DNA of 64,000 nucleotides, taken from the NCBI GenBank assembly GCA_963817905.1, contig CAWFPS010000003.1, forward strand, positions 1,550,001 to 1,614,000, read 5' to 3'. The notes under the pieces are model-generated. The model was not told the origin of the DNA, did not search any database, and saw only the letters and a list, made by a program, of their open reading frames with translations. A program made the translations under genes and the position numbers. Of the stretch, positions 28,475 to 36,914 are shown in pieces. This DNA comes from VRUE01 sp963817905 (GTDB lineage: Bacteria > Actinomycetota > Thermoleophilia > Solirubrobacterales > 70-9). How positions within the stretch are numbered: position 1 is the stretch's first letter; each line of letters begins with the position of its first letter.

Positions 28475-31400
28475 TGAGCGCGGTCAAGACGATCCGCTCC
28501 TGCTCCCGCGCGTGGGCGCCGGAGTAGCCCTCGCCCGGGCTGGCCCGGATCGGGCGGCCGATGTAGCCGAGCTCGACGCCCTCCGGGAGGAGGTCGGGGA
28601 GGCGGCGTGACATCACCTTCCAGCAGCCCATGTTGCGCGGCTCCTCCTGGACCCAGGCGATCTCTTTCAGGTTCGGGTAGCCGGCGACGATGCCCTTGAG
28701 CTGGTCGGAGGCGAAGGGGTAGAGCAGCTCGACCCTGGCGATCGCGACCTTCTCGGCGTCCTCGCGCCGTTCGCTGCCGTCGAGGTCGAAGTAGACCTTG
28801 CCGGTGCAGAGGACGAGACGCTCGACCTTCTCGCGCCGCTCGACCGCCTTCGGGTCGTCGAGGATGAAGTGGAAGTGGCCCTCGGTCAGCTCCTCCGGCG
28901 CCGCGGTGGCGCGGTCGAGGCGGAGCAGGCCCTTGGGGGTGAAGACGACCAGCGGCCGCGGCTTGCGGATCAGTGCCTGGCGGCGCAGCAGGTGGAAGTA
29001 CTGGCCCGCCGTGGTCGGGTTGGCGATGCGGATGTTGCCCTCCGCGGCGAGCGCCAGGAAGCGCTCGATCCGGGCGCTGGAGTGCTCGGGGCCGGAGCCC
29101 TCGTAGCCGTGCGGCAGCAGCAGGGTGAGGCGGCTGGTCTGTCCCCACTTGGCCTCGCCGGAGACGATGAAGCTGTCGATGATCACCTGGCCGGCATTGG
29201 CGAAGTCGCCGTACTGGGCCTCCCAGAGGACCAGCGCCCCGGGCATCGCCGCCGAGTAGCCGTACTCGAAGCCGAGGCAGGCGGTCTCCGAGAGCGGGCT
29301 GTTGTAGAGCTCGAAGGGGGCCGAGGCCTCGCTCAGGTTCTGCATCGGGCAGTACTCGAGGCCGGTGTTCTCGTCGTGGAGGACGAGGTGGCGGTGGGAG
29401 AAGGTGCCGCGCTCGGTGTCCTGGCCGGTGAGGCGGATGTGGACGCCCTCGGTCAGCAGCGAGGCGAAGGCGAGCGCCTCGGCGTGGCCGAATTCAATCC
29501 CGCCGTGCTCCAGCGTGTCGAGCCGCTTGGCCAGCGGCTTGCGCAGCTTGCGGTGGATCGTGAAGCTCTCCGGCACCTCGATCAGAGCCTCGTTCAGCTC
29601 GTGCAGCCGCTCGGCCGGCACCGCGGTCTGTACCGGTGGGCTGGCGCTGCGGTCGAGCTCGCCGGTGGCGCTGGTGGTCACGGTCGGGTCCTCGTATTCG
29701 CCCAGCTCCATCTTGTGGCGCAGGTCCTTCAGCCCGGCCGACATCTCGTCGTGGCGCTGCTTGGCGGCGGCGTCGACCTGCTCGCGCTCGAGCACGCCCT
29801 CGCTGACCAGCTGCTCGGCGTAGATCTCGGAGACCGGCGGGTGGGCCTTGATCTTGGCGGCGATCTGGGGCTGGGTGTAGGCGGGCTCGTCGGTCTCGTT
29901 GTGGCCGTAGCGGCGGTAGCCGATCACGTCGATGACGATGTCGCGCTCCCAGCGCTCGCGGTAGGCCATCGCCAGGCGCATCGCCGCCGAGCAGGCTTCG
30001 ACGTCGTCGGCGTTGACGTGGACGATCGGCACGTTGAAGCCCTTCGCCATGTCGGCCGCATAGGGGGTCGAGCGGGCGTCCTCGGGGTCGGTGGTGAAGC
30101 CCACCTGGTTGTTTTGGATGATGTGGATCGTGCCGCCGGTCGTGTAGCCCTTGAGCGCCTGCAGGTTGAGCGTCTCGGCGACCACGCCCTGGCCCGGGAA
30201 GGCGGCGTCGCCGTGCAGCAGCACCGGCACCGCGGCCTTCGGCCTGTGCTCGATCGCCGGGCCCTCGAAGTCGGACTGGATGAAGCGGGTGGCGCCCTCG
30301 ACCACCGGGTTGACGAACTCGAGGTGGCTCGGGTTGGGATAGAGGCGGACGGCGATCTTCTCGCCCTCGTGGGTCTCGTAGATCCCCTGGTGGCCGTAGT
30401 GGTACTTGACGTCGCCGGTGCCGCCGTGCGGGATGCCTGCCACGGCCTTGACCTGGTCGATCTGCTTGGCGCCCTCGAACTCGGCCAGGATCGACTCGAC
30501 CGAGCGGCCGAGGTTGTGGGCGAGGACGCTGAGCCGGCCGCGGTGGGCCATGCCGAAGACGACCTCCTCGGCGCCGTTGCGCCCGGCCAGTGTGACCAGC
30601 TCGTCGAGCATCGTCACCACCACGTCGAGACCCTCGATCGTGAAGATCTTCTGGCCCAGGTAGGCCTTCTCGATGAAGCGCTCGAACTGGAAGACGTCGA
30701 TCAGCCGCATCAGCAGGCGCTTTTTCTCCTCGCCGGCGAGCGGGGCGCGGTGGGCGCCGGTCTCGACCATCTCGCGCAGCCAGGTGCGCTGCTGGTGGGA
30801 GGAGAGGTGCTCGAACTGGTAGGCGATCGTGCCGCAGTAGGCCTCGCGCATCCGCGGCAATGCCTCGAGCAGGGTCTCGCCGGGGACGCCGATGCGCAGG
30901 ATCGAGGCCGGCACCCGCGCCATCAGCTCCGGGGTGAGGTTGAGGGTCTCGGGCTGGATCGCCGGGTCGCCTTTGGGCTCGCGGCCGAGCGGGTCGAGGC
31001 GGGCGGAGAGGTGGCCGTGGGTGCGGTAGCCCTTGAGCAGCGAGGTCGCGGACTGCACCGCCTGCAGCAGCTCCTCGTCGGGCTGGGTGGTGGTGACGCC
31101 GGCCTCGGCGCTGCCGGCGGTCGCGGTGCCGAGCGGCGGGGCCGAGGCGGAGGCCGGGTGGGCGGCGGCGATCGGGGCGGGGTCGAGCCCGAGATCGGCG
31201 CTGAGCGCCTCGTAGAACCCGGCCTCGCCCTGCAGCAGCTGCTCGATGCTGCGCAGGAAGGCGCCCGACTCGGCGCCCTGGATCACCCGGTGGTCGTAGG
31301 TCGAGGTCAGCGTCATCGTCTTGGAGACGCCGATCTGGCGCAGCCGCTCGGGGGTGGCGTGGGCCCACTCGGCCGGGTAGGCGATCGCCCCGGTGGCGAC

Positions 31401-32471
31401 GATCGCGCTCTGGCCGCTGAGCAGGCGGGGGACCGAGGCGACGGTGCCGATCCCGCCCGGGTTGGTCAGCGAGATGTTGGTGCCCTGGAAGTCGTCGGCG
31501 GTGAGCTTGTTCTCCCGCGTCTTCGTGATCAGGTCCTCGTAGTAGCTGTGGAAGGCGGCGAAGTCGAGCCCGTCGGAGCCCTTGATCGCCGGCACCATCA
31601 GGCTGTGCGAGCCGTCCTTGCGCTCGACATCGACGGCGATCCCGAGGTTGACCGGCCCGTTCTCGATCGCCACCGGCTTGCCGTCCACCCGCCCGAACGT
31701 CCGCGTCATCACGGGATGTTCCTTGGCGGCCCCCACGATCGCCCAGGCGACGAGGTGGGTGAAGGAGACCTTCATCCCCCGCTCCTTGAGCTGGGAGTTG
31801 AGAGCCTTCCGCTTCGCATCCAAGGTGTCGACGGCCACGGTCCGGAACGAGGTAGCGGTGGGAACCTCCAGGCTCTCATCCATAGCCTGAGCCAACATCG
31901 CCGCAGGCCCCCGAAGCACCTTCTCCTCCCCGGAGGCAACAGGCCCAGCCCCGTTCCCAGCCGCCAGCACGTCCTCCTTGGTCACCTTCGCCCCCGGCCC
32001 AGACCCAGCTACCGAAGCAAGGTCGACGCCGTTAGCAGCAGCAACCCTGCGGGCGACGGGCGTCGCCCGAACCTCGCTGTCCCCGTTGGCGGCAAGACCG
32101 TCTGCTCCAACCGTTCCGTCCGCAGGGGTCGTGGACTCGGGGGGGCCGAGAACGGAGGCGGAGCCCCCGCCCGCAGGCCCCCCCGAGGCCGCGACGCCTG
32201 CGGCGGACCCGTTCGAACCCTCGCCCGGCTCCATCTCAACCAGCGCCGCCCCCACAGGCACCTCGTCGTCGACAGCCACCAGCAGCTTCGTAATAACGCC
32301 GTCCATCGGCGCCGGCACCTCGGCATCGACCTTGTCGGTGGACACCTCGACCACCGTGTCCCCCTCGGCGACGAAATCGCCCACGGCGACGTGCCACTCG
32401 AGCACGATCCCCTCGGTGACCGACTCGCCCATTTCGGGCATCGCAATCTGCACGGTCGCCGTCTCCGCCAT
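28461..32471 (-). CDS. kgd: Fused E2-E1 2-oxoglutarate dehydrogenase (Kgd type)
   Basis: A 1336-residue multifunctional TCA-cycle enzyme. Residues 1-82 are a complete lipoyl domain with the lipoyl Lys47 in VSTDKVDAEVP. A peripheral-subunit-binding motif follows (about 133-170, VRATPVARRVAAANGVDLAS). An acyltransferase domain ends with YDHRVIQGAESG, where the usual HRVxDG Asp is Gln as in actinobacterial Kgd. Residues from about 470 onward are the thiamine-diphosphate E1 (GMAHRGRLSVL, GDAAFPGQG). Mycobacterial Kgd lacks the lipoyl domain, so this is a fuller fusion. The start ATG has GAGGGGAAGAA upstream. Confidence 0.93.
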   Translation of the reverse strand: MAETATVQIAMPEMGESVTEGIVLEWHVAVGDFVAEGDTVVEVSTDKVDAEVPAPMDGVITKLLVAVDDEVPVGAALVEMEPGEGSNGSAAGVAASGGPAGGGSASVLGPPESTTPADGTVGADGLAANGDSEVRATPVARRVAAANGVDLASVAGSGPGAKVTKEDVLAAGNGAGPVASGEEKVLRGPAAMLAQAMDESLEVPTATSFRTVAVDTLDAKRKALNSQLKERGMKVSFTHLVAWAIVGAAKEHPVMTRTFGRVDGKPVAIENGPVNLGIAVDVERKDGSHSLMVPAIKGSDGLDFAAFHSYYEDLITKTRENKLTADDFQGTNISLTNPGGIGTVASVPRLLSGQSAIVATGAIAYPAEWAHATPERLRQIGVSKTMTLTSTYDHRVIQGAESGAFLRSIEQLLQGEAGFYEALSADLGLDPAPIAAAHPASASAPPLGTATAGSAEAGVTTTQPDEELLQAVQSATSLLKGYRTHGHLSARLDPLGREPKGDPAIQPETLNLTPELMARVPASILRIGVPGETLLEALPRMREAYCGTIAYQFEHLSSHQQRTWLREMVETGAHRAPLAGEEKKRLLMRLIDVFQFERFIEKAYLGQKIFTIEGLDVVVTMLDELVTLAGRNGAEEVVFGMAHRGRLSVLAHNLGRSVESILAEFEGAKQIDQVKAVAGIPHGGTGDVKYHYGHQGIYETHEGEKIAVRLYPNPSHLEFVNPVVEGATRFIQSDFEGPAIEHRPKAAVPVLLHGDAAFPGQGVVAETLNLQALKGYTTGGTIHIIQNNQVGFTTDPEDARSTPYAADMAKGFNVPIVHVNADDVEACSAAMRLAMAYRERWERDIVIDVIGYRRYGHNETDEPAYTQPQIAAKIKAHPPVSEIYAEQLVSEGVLEREQVDAAAKQRHDEMSAGLKDLRHKMELGEYEDPTVTTSATGELDRSASPPVQTAVPAERLHELNEALIEVPESFTIHRKLRKPLAKRLDTLEHGGIEFGHAEALAFASLLTEGVHIRLTGQDTERGTFSHRHLVLHDENTGLEYCPMQNLSEASAPFELYNSPLSETACLGFEYGYSAAMPGALVLWEAQYGDFANAGQVIIDSFIVSGEAKWGQTSRLTLLLPHGYEGSGPEHSSARIERFLALAAEGNIRIANPTTAGQYFHLLRRQALIRKPRPLVVFTPKGLLRLDRATAAPEELTEGHFHFILDDPKAVERREKVERLVLCTGKVYFDLDGSERREDAEKVAIARVELLYPFASDQLKGIVAGYPNLKEIAWVQEEPRNMGCWKVMSRRLPDLLPEGVELGYIGRPIRASPGEGYSGAHAREQERIVLTALTPGA

Positions 32472-32534
32472 TTCTTCCCCTCAGTCTATGAAAACGGGCT
32501 AACGCACTTCTAAGTCGAGGTAGGCTGCAAGGCG

Positions 32535-34526
32535 ATGAACTACTTCGTCACCGGCGCCACCGGCTTCATCGGCCACAACCTGGTGCGGCGGCTGCTGCAT
32601 CGCGAGGGGACGATCTACGCGCTGGTGCGGGCCGGCTCGCGCGGGCGGCTGGAGGAGCTGCGCACCTCCTTCGGACCGGACGGGGCGCGGGTGGTGCCGG
32701 TCGACGGCGACCTCGCCCAGGCCGGCCTCGGGGTCTCCGAGGAGGACCTGCTCGAGCTGCGCGGCAAGGTCGATCACTTCTTCCACCTGGCCGCGATCTA
32801 CGACATGACCGCCGGCGCCGAAGCGCAGGAGATCGCCAACGTCGAGGGCACCCGCCACGCGGTCGAACTGGCGGGCGCGATCGAGGCCGGCTGCTTCCAC
32901 CAGATCAGCTCGATCGCCGTCGCCGGCCTCTACAAGGGCGAGTGGCGCGAGGACATGTTCGAGCAGGCCGAACACCTCGACACCCATCCCTACTTCCGCA
33001 CCAAGCACGAGTCCGAGCGGGTCGTGCGCGAGGAATGCCGCCGGCCTTGGCGCGTCTACCGGCCGGGGATCGTCGTCGGCGACTCGCGCAGCGGGGAGAT
33101 GGACAAGATCGACGGGCCCTACTACGGCTTCAAGCTGCTGCAGCGGGCGCGCCGGGTGCTGCCCTCCTGGCTGCCGGCGCTCGGGGTCGAAGGCGGCGAG
33201 ATCAACATCGTCCCGGTCGACTACGTTGCCGACGCGCTCGACCACATCGCCCACCAGCCCGGCCTCGACGGCCAGGCCTTCAGCCTCACCGACCCGAACC
33301 CCAAAAGCGCCGGGGAGATGATCAACCTCTTCGCCCGCGCCGCCGACGCCCCGCAGGCGACGCTGCGACTCGATTCCGGCGTCACCGACCCGGCGACCTC
33401 ATTGGTCCGCACGGGGCTGCGCTTCTTCCCGCCCGCCAAGCGGCTGGCCAAGGCCGGGCTGGGGGAGCTTGGCATTCCGGCCGGGGTGCTCAACTACTTC
33501 AACTACCCGACCCACTTCGACTCGACCAACGCGCAGGCCGCCCTGGAGGGCTCGGGGATCTCGGTGCCGCCACTGGAGTCCTACGCCGACCGGATCTGGG
33601 ACTACTGGGAGCGCAGCCTCGATCCCGACCTGTTCAAGGACCGCTCGCTGGGCAGCGCGGTGCGGGGCAAGGTGGTGCTGATCACCGGCGCCTCCTCGGG
33701 GATCGGCAAGGCGACCGCGGTCAAGGCGGCCGACGCAGGCGCCACGGTGCTGCTGGTCGCGCGCTCGATCGAGAAGCTGGAGGAGACCAAGCGGGAGATC
33801 GAGGCCGCGGGCGGCATCGCCCACATCCACAGCTGCGACATGTCGGACATCGAGGAGATCGAGCGGATGGCCGAGGAGGTTCTCGGCTATCACGGCCACG
33901 TCGACATCCTCGTCAACAACGCCGGCCGCTCGATCCGCCGTTCGGTCGGCCTCGCCTACGACCGCTTCCACGACTATGAGCGGACGATCCAGCTCAACTA
34001 CCTCGGCGCGGTGCGGCTGATCCTCGCCCTGCTGCCCTCGATGCGGGCGCGCAAGTCGGGCCACGTGATCAACATCAGCTCGATCGGCACCCAGACCAAC
34101 CCGCCGCGCTTCTCGGCCTACGTCGCCTCGAAGGCGGCGCTCGACGCCTTCAGCCGCGTGATCGCCTCAGAGGTGATCGACGATGGAGTCCACATGACGA
34201 CGATTCACATGCCGCTGGTGCGGACGCCGATGATCGCGCCGACGCGGATGTACGACGTCTTCCCGGCGATCTCGCCGGAGGAGGCGGCGGAGATGATCGC
34301 GGGCGCGATGGTCTCCCAGCCGAAGAAGGTGGCGACGCGGCTGGGCACCTTCGGCGAGCTGCTCTACGCGGTGGCGCCGACGGTCAGCGACAGAATTCTC
34401 AACCAGGCCTACAAACTGTTCCCGGAGTCCCAAGCGGCCAAGGGGAAGGGCGAGGAGGCGCCGGACAAGGCGCCTTCCACCGAGGCGGTTGCCTTCGCTC
34501 ACCTGATGAAAGGTGTGCACTGGTAG
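32535..34526 (+). CDS. Two-domain acyl-CoA reductase-like enzyme (AcrA1 type)
   Basis: A 663-residue protein of two Rossmann reductases. The N-terminal half (1-about 290) is an extended SDR of the thioester-reductase type: VTGATGFIGHN, SSIAVAGLYKG, YFRTKHESERVV and RPGIVVGDSRSGEMDK. The C-terminal half (about 376-610) is a classical SDR with TGASSGIGKAT, NNAGRSIRR, ISSIGTQTN and YVASK. Length and domain order match mycobacterial AcrA1-type acyl-CoA reductases, which make aldehydes or alcohols from acyl-CoA. It diverges from the dehydrogenase gene (63 bp apart). The next gene is an alkyl-DHAP-synthase-like oxidase. Confidence 0.82.
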   Translation: MNYFVTGATGFIGHNLVRRLLHREGTIYALVRAGSRGRLEELRTSFGPDGARVVPVDGDLAQAGLGVSEEDLLELRGKVDHFFHLAAIYDMTAGAEAQEIANVEGTRHAVELAGAIEAGCFHQISSIAVAGLYKGEWREDMFEQAEHLDTHPYFRTKHESERVVREECRRPWRVYRPGIVVGDSRSGEMDKIDGPYYGFKLLQRARRVLPSWLPALGVEGGEINIVPVDYVADALDHIAHQPGLDGQAFSLTDPNPKSAGEMINLFARAADAPQATLRLDSGVTDPATSLVRTGLRFFPPAKRLAKAGLGELGIPAGVLNYFNYPTHFDSTNAQAALEGSGISVPPLESYADRIWDYWERSLDPDLFKDRSLGSAVRGKVVLITGASSGIGKATAVKAADAGATVLLVARSIEKLEETKREIEAAGGIAHIHSCDMSDIEEIERMAEEVLGYHGHVDILVNNAGRSIRRSVGLAYDRFHDYERTIQLNYLGAVRLILALLPSMRARKSGHVINISSIGTQTNPPRFSAYVASKAALDAFSRVIASEVIDDGVHMTTIHMPLVRTPMIAPTRMYDVFPAISPEEAAEMIAGAMVSQPKKVATRLGTFGELLYAVAPTVSDRILNQAYKLFPESQAAKGKGEEAPDKAPSTEAVAFAHLMKGVHW

Positions 34527-34613
34527 AGGGCAGGGACCTCTCCGCCGTCCAATCGCCGGGCTAATTAGCCCGGCGATTTGAGTATCCGCCCGTCGGAGAG
34601 GTCCCCGCCCTCT
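34525..34613 (-). repeat. Palindromic element A2
   Basis: An 89-bp nested palindrome with outer arms 34525-34544 and 34594-34613 (20 nt, one mismatch). The inner palindrome AATCGCCGGG-CTAATTAG-CCCGGCGATT is present. The conserved strand GGGCGGATACTC is on the minus strand, opposite to A1. The left arm begins inside the stop codon of the reductase gene. Confidence 0.85.
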
Positions 34614-34629
34614 TCAACGGACAGCTCTC

Positions 34630-36267
34630 ATGAGTATGCGGAGGCTTAAGCATTGGGGGTGGGGGTTTGAGGATCAGGCGCCTTCTGGGAAGGAGCTTCG
34701 GGAGGCTGCTGCGGGGATCGGGGAGCGGTTGGGGTTTGGGAGGGAGCCTGAGGCGCCGGTTCCGCTTGATGAGGTTGAGGTTCGCGGGTCGCGGTTGAGG
34801 CCTCCTGAGGCGTTTGGGGACCTTTTTACGGGTGAGCGCTACGAGCGGGTGTCGCACTCGCTGGGGAAGGCCTACCGGGATGTGGTGCGGGGGTTTCGGG
34901 GGGAATTTCCTAATCCGCCGGATCTGGTCGCCTATCCCAGGGACGAGTCGGAGATCGAGGTGGTGCTTTCCTGGGCCGAGGCCGAGGGGGCGGCCGTGGT
35001 GCCGTTTGGGGGTGGGACCAGCGTGGTCGGCGGGGTGGAGGCGCCGCTCGGGGACAGGCCGGTCGTCTCGCTGGACCTGAAGCGCCTGGACCGGGTGCTG
35101 GAAGTCGATGCGGAGTCGCTGGCGGCGCGGATTCAGGCCGGGGCCACGGGGCCGCGACTGGAGGACCAGTTGCGGGAGCACGGGCTGACCCTGCGCCACT
35201 TTCCGCAGAGCTTCGAGTACTCGACCCTGGGGGGTTGGATCGCGACCCGGGCCGGCGGGCACTTCGCCACGCTCTACACCCATATCGACGACCTGGTCGA
35301 GTCGGTGCGGGCGATCACGCCGCGGGGGACCTGGGAGAGCCGACGGTTGCCGGGCTCCGGTGCGGGCCCCTCGCCCGACCGGGCATTGCTCGGCTCCGAG
35401 GGCATCCTCGGCGTGATCGCCGAGAGCTGGGTCCGCGTCCGCCCGCGACCCGAGTTCAAGACCTCCTGCTCGGTCGAGTTCGAGGACTTCCACGCCGCCG
35501 CCGCGGCCGTCCGCGAGATCTCCCAGTCGGGCCTCAACCCGGCCAACTGCCGCCTGCTCGACGCTCTAGAGGCGGGCACGACCGGAGCGGGCAGCGGCGA
35601 GAGCCACCTCCTAGTCCTCGGCTTCGAGTCCCCGGCCCTACCGGTAGACGACCCAATGCAACAAGCCCAAGACATAGCCCACCACCACGGTGGCCAAACC
35701 AAGGGGCCGACGGGCCGATACGTCAAGTCAGACTTGACGTATCGGCCCGTCGGCCCCAGTTCCGGGGATGCGGTGGGGGCTTGGCGCTCGGCGTTTTTGT
35801 TGGCTCCCTACTTGCGGGATACGTTTGTGGCTTGCGGGGTGCTCAGTGAGACGTTTGAGACGGCGATCACCTGGGACCGTTTCGAGGATTTCCATGCCAA
35901 TGTGATCGATGCTGTGCGGCGGAAGGTCGCCGAGGTCTCCGATGGCCCCGCCGACGGCCCCGGTGCGCCTCGCGTCAGCTGCCGGCTCACCCACGTCTAC
36001 CCGGACGGCCCGGCTCCCTACTTCACCGTCCTCGCGCCGGCGGTTCGCGGCGGCGAGGTCGAGCAGTGGGACGAGATCAAGGCCGCTGCGGGCGAGGCGA
36101 TCGCCGAGGGCGGCGGCACGATCACCCACCACCACGCCGTCGGCCGCGATCACCGCCCCTGGTACGACCGCCAGCGGCCGGCCCCCTTCGCCGCCGCCCT
36201 GCGAGCCGCCAAGCGCGACCTGGACCCCGCCGCCATCCTCAATCCCGGCGTCCTAATCGACCCGTAG
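34630..36267 (+). CDS. FAD-binding oxidase, alkyl-DHAP synthase-like
   Basis: A 545-residue VAO/PCMH-family flavoprotein. The FAD segment is VVPFGGGTSVVGG, and HFPQSFEYSTLGGWIATRAG is typical of alkyldihydroxyacetonephosphate synthases. The C-terminus holds GTITHHHAVGRDH, with the His cluster of that family. The enzyme would swap the acyl group of acyl-DHAP for a fatty alcohol to give an ether bond. A perfect palindrome (35703-35757) sits in the reading frame and adds roughly 18-20 residues (around KGPTGRYVKSDLTYRP). The first 90 codons and those around the palindrome use unusual G/T-rich or C/A-rich codons. ATG 34630 is chosen. Confidence 0.87.
   Translation: MSMRRLKHWGWGFEDQAPSGKELREAAAGIGERLGFGREPEAPVPLDEVEVRGSRLRPPEAFGDLFTGERYERVSHSLGKAYRDVVRGFRGEFPNPPDLVAYPRDESEIEVVLSWAEAEGAAVVPFGGGTSVVGGVEAPLGDRPVVSLDLKRLDRVLEVDAESLAARIQAGATGPRLEDQLREHGLTLRHFPQSFEYSTLGGWIATRAGGHFATLYTHIDDLVESVRAITPRGTWESRRLPGSGAGPSPDRALLGSEGILGVIAESWVRVRPRPEFKTSCSVEFEDFHAAAAAVREISQSGLNPANCRLLDALEAGTTGAGSGESHLLVLGFESPALPVDDPMQQAQDIAHHHGGQTKGPTGRYVKSDLTYRPVGPSSGDAVGAWRSAFLLAPYLRDTFVACGVLSETFETAITWDRFEDFHANVIDAVRRKVAEVSDGPADGPGAPRVSCRLTHVYPDGPAPYFTVLAPAVRGGEVEQWDEIKAAAGEAIAEGGGTITHHHAVGRDHRPWYDRQRPAPFAAALRAAKRDLDPAAILNPGVLIDP
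35703..35757. repeat. Palindromic element B1 inside a coding sequence
   Basis: A 55-bp perfect inverted repeat: 27 nt (35703-35729), one central A, 27 nt (35731-35757). The arm contains GACGGGCCGATACGTCAAGTC, close to the family A strand GACGGGCGGATACTCAAAT. It lies in frame in the flavin oxidase gene and is translated. Confidence 0.9.
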
Positions 36268-36287
36268 CGCTTACAGAGCGCTTACAC
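36266..36287 (+). promoter_or_regulatory. Tandem 11-bp repeats, candidate OmpR-type operator
   Basis: AGCGCTTACAG is followed directly by AGCGCTTACAC, two 11-bp units in phase with the helix. This is the layout bound by OmpR/PhoB-family regulators. It lies about 70 bp before the secreted protein gene that precedes the two-component system. Confidence 0.5.
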
Positions 36288-36358
36288 GCTCCTCACTTCC
36301 CCTGTACGAGGGGAGTCGAGGATCGCCTTGTCCGATTCACTCGACAAGGAGGTCCACG

Positions 36359-36910
36359 ATGTTCGACTCGCTTCGCAAACGCGCTCGCACGGTGGCGACG
36401 CTGGCCGTGGCGGCGGCGCTCACTGTCGGCGGCGTTGCCCTGGCCCAGGGAGGGTCCGGCGGCAACTCAGAAAGAGGCCCCGGTGCCCGAAGCGGCAAGC
36501 GGATGCCACCGCCCCCGATGCTGCCCGGCGGCAAAGACCTGACCTATGCCCAGCTGCACGTCCAGCACGAAGGGGAAGCGCAGGTGATCCGCATCGACCA
36601 GGGCAAGATCACGGCCGTCGACGACAGCTCGGTCACGCTTGAAGAGAACGACGGCAACGAAGTGACGATCGACGTCGACGACGGGACCAAGGTGCTCGCC
36701 GGCCCCGGCAAGACGTCAGGTGTCGCCGACCTGAATACCGGCCAGGAGGTCACCGTCTGCGGTCCCGAGGGCGAGGCGGCGAAGGCGATCGTGGTGCCGC
36801 CCAAGAAGGGCCGCCGGATGGGCGGCAAGGGCAACGGCCAGCTGCCCCCGCCTCCGCCCGGAGACCGGCTCGGTGGCTCGCGAGGTGGACCGCCGCAAAT
36901 GCAAGGCTAG
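36359..36910 (+). CDS. Secreted DUF5666-like protein
   Basis: A 183-residue protein with a signal peptide (cleavage near ALA-Q, residue 30). A Pro/Gly-rich linker follows, then a small beta-rich domain (about 75-140: GKITAVDDSSVTLEENDGNE and QEVTVCGPEGEAAKAIVV), which has the OB-like pattern of DUF5666. The C-terminus is Pro/Gly-rich. ATG 36359 follows AAGGAGGT, a strong ribosome site. It lies 4 bp before a two-component system and probably shares its promoter, so it may be the stress sensor's partner or target. Confidence 0.75.
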   Translation: MFDSLRKRARTVATLAVAAALTVGGVALAQGGSGGNSERGPGARSGKRMPPPPMLPGGKDLTYAQLHVQHEGEAQVIRIDQGKITAVDDSSVTLEENDGNEVTIDVDDGTKVLAGPGKTSGVADLNTGQEVTVCGPEGEAAKAIVVPPKKGRRMGGKGNGQLPPPPPGDRLGGSRGGPPQMQG

Positions 36911-36914
36911 CCCT

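Noticed and set aside
28869..32513. 1214-codon frame antisense to 2-oxoglutarate dehydrogenase
   Set aside because: Length reflects GC-rich codon structure of the real gene; no domain and Gly/Val/Asp/Leu repetitive content.
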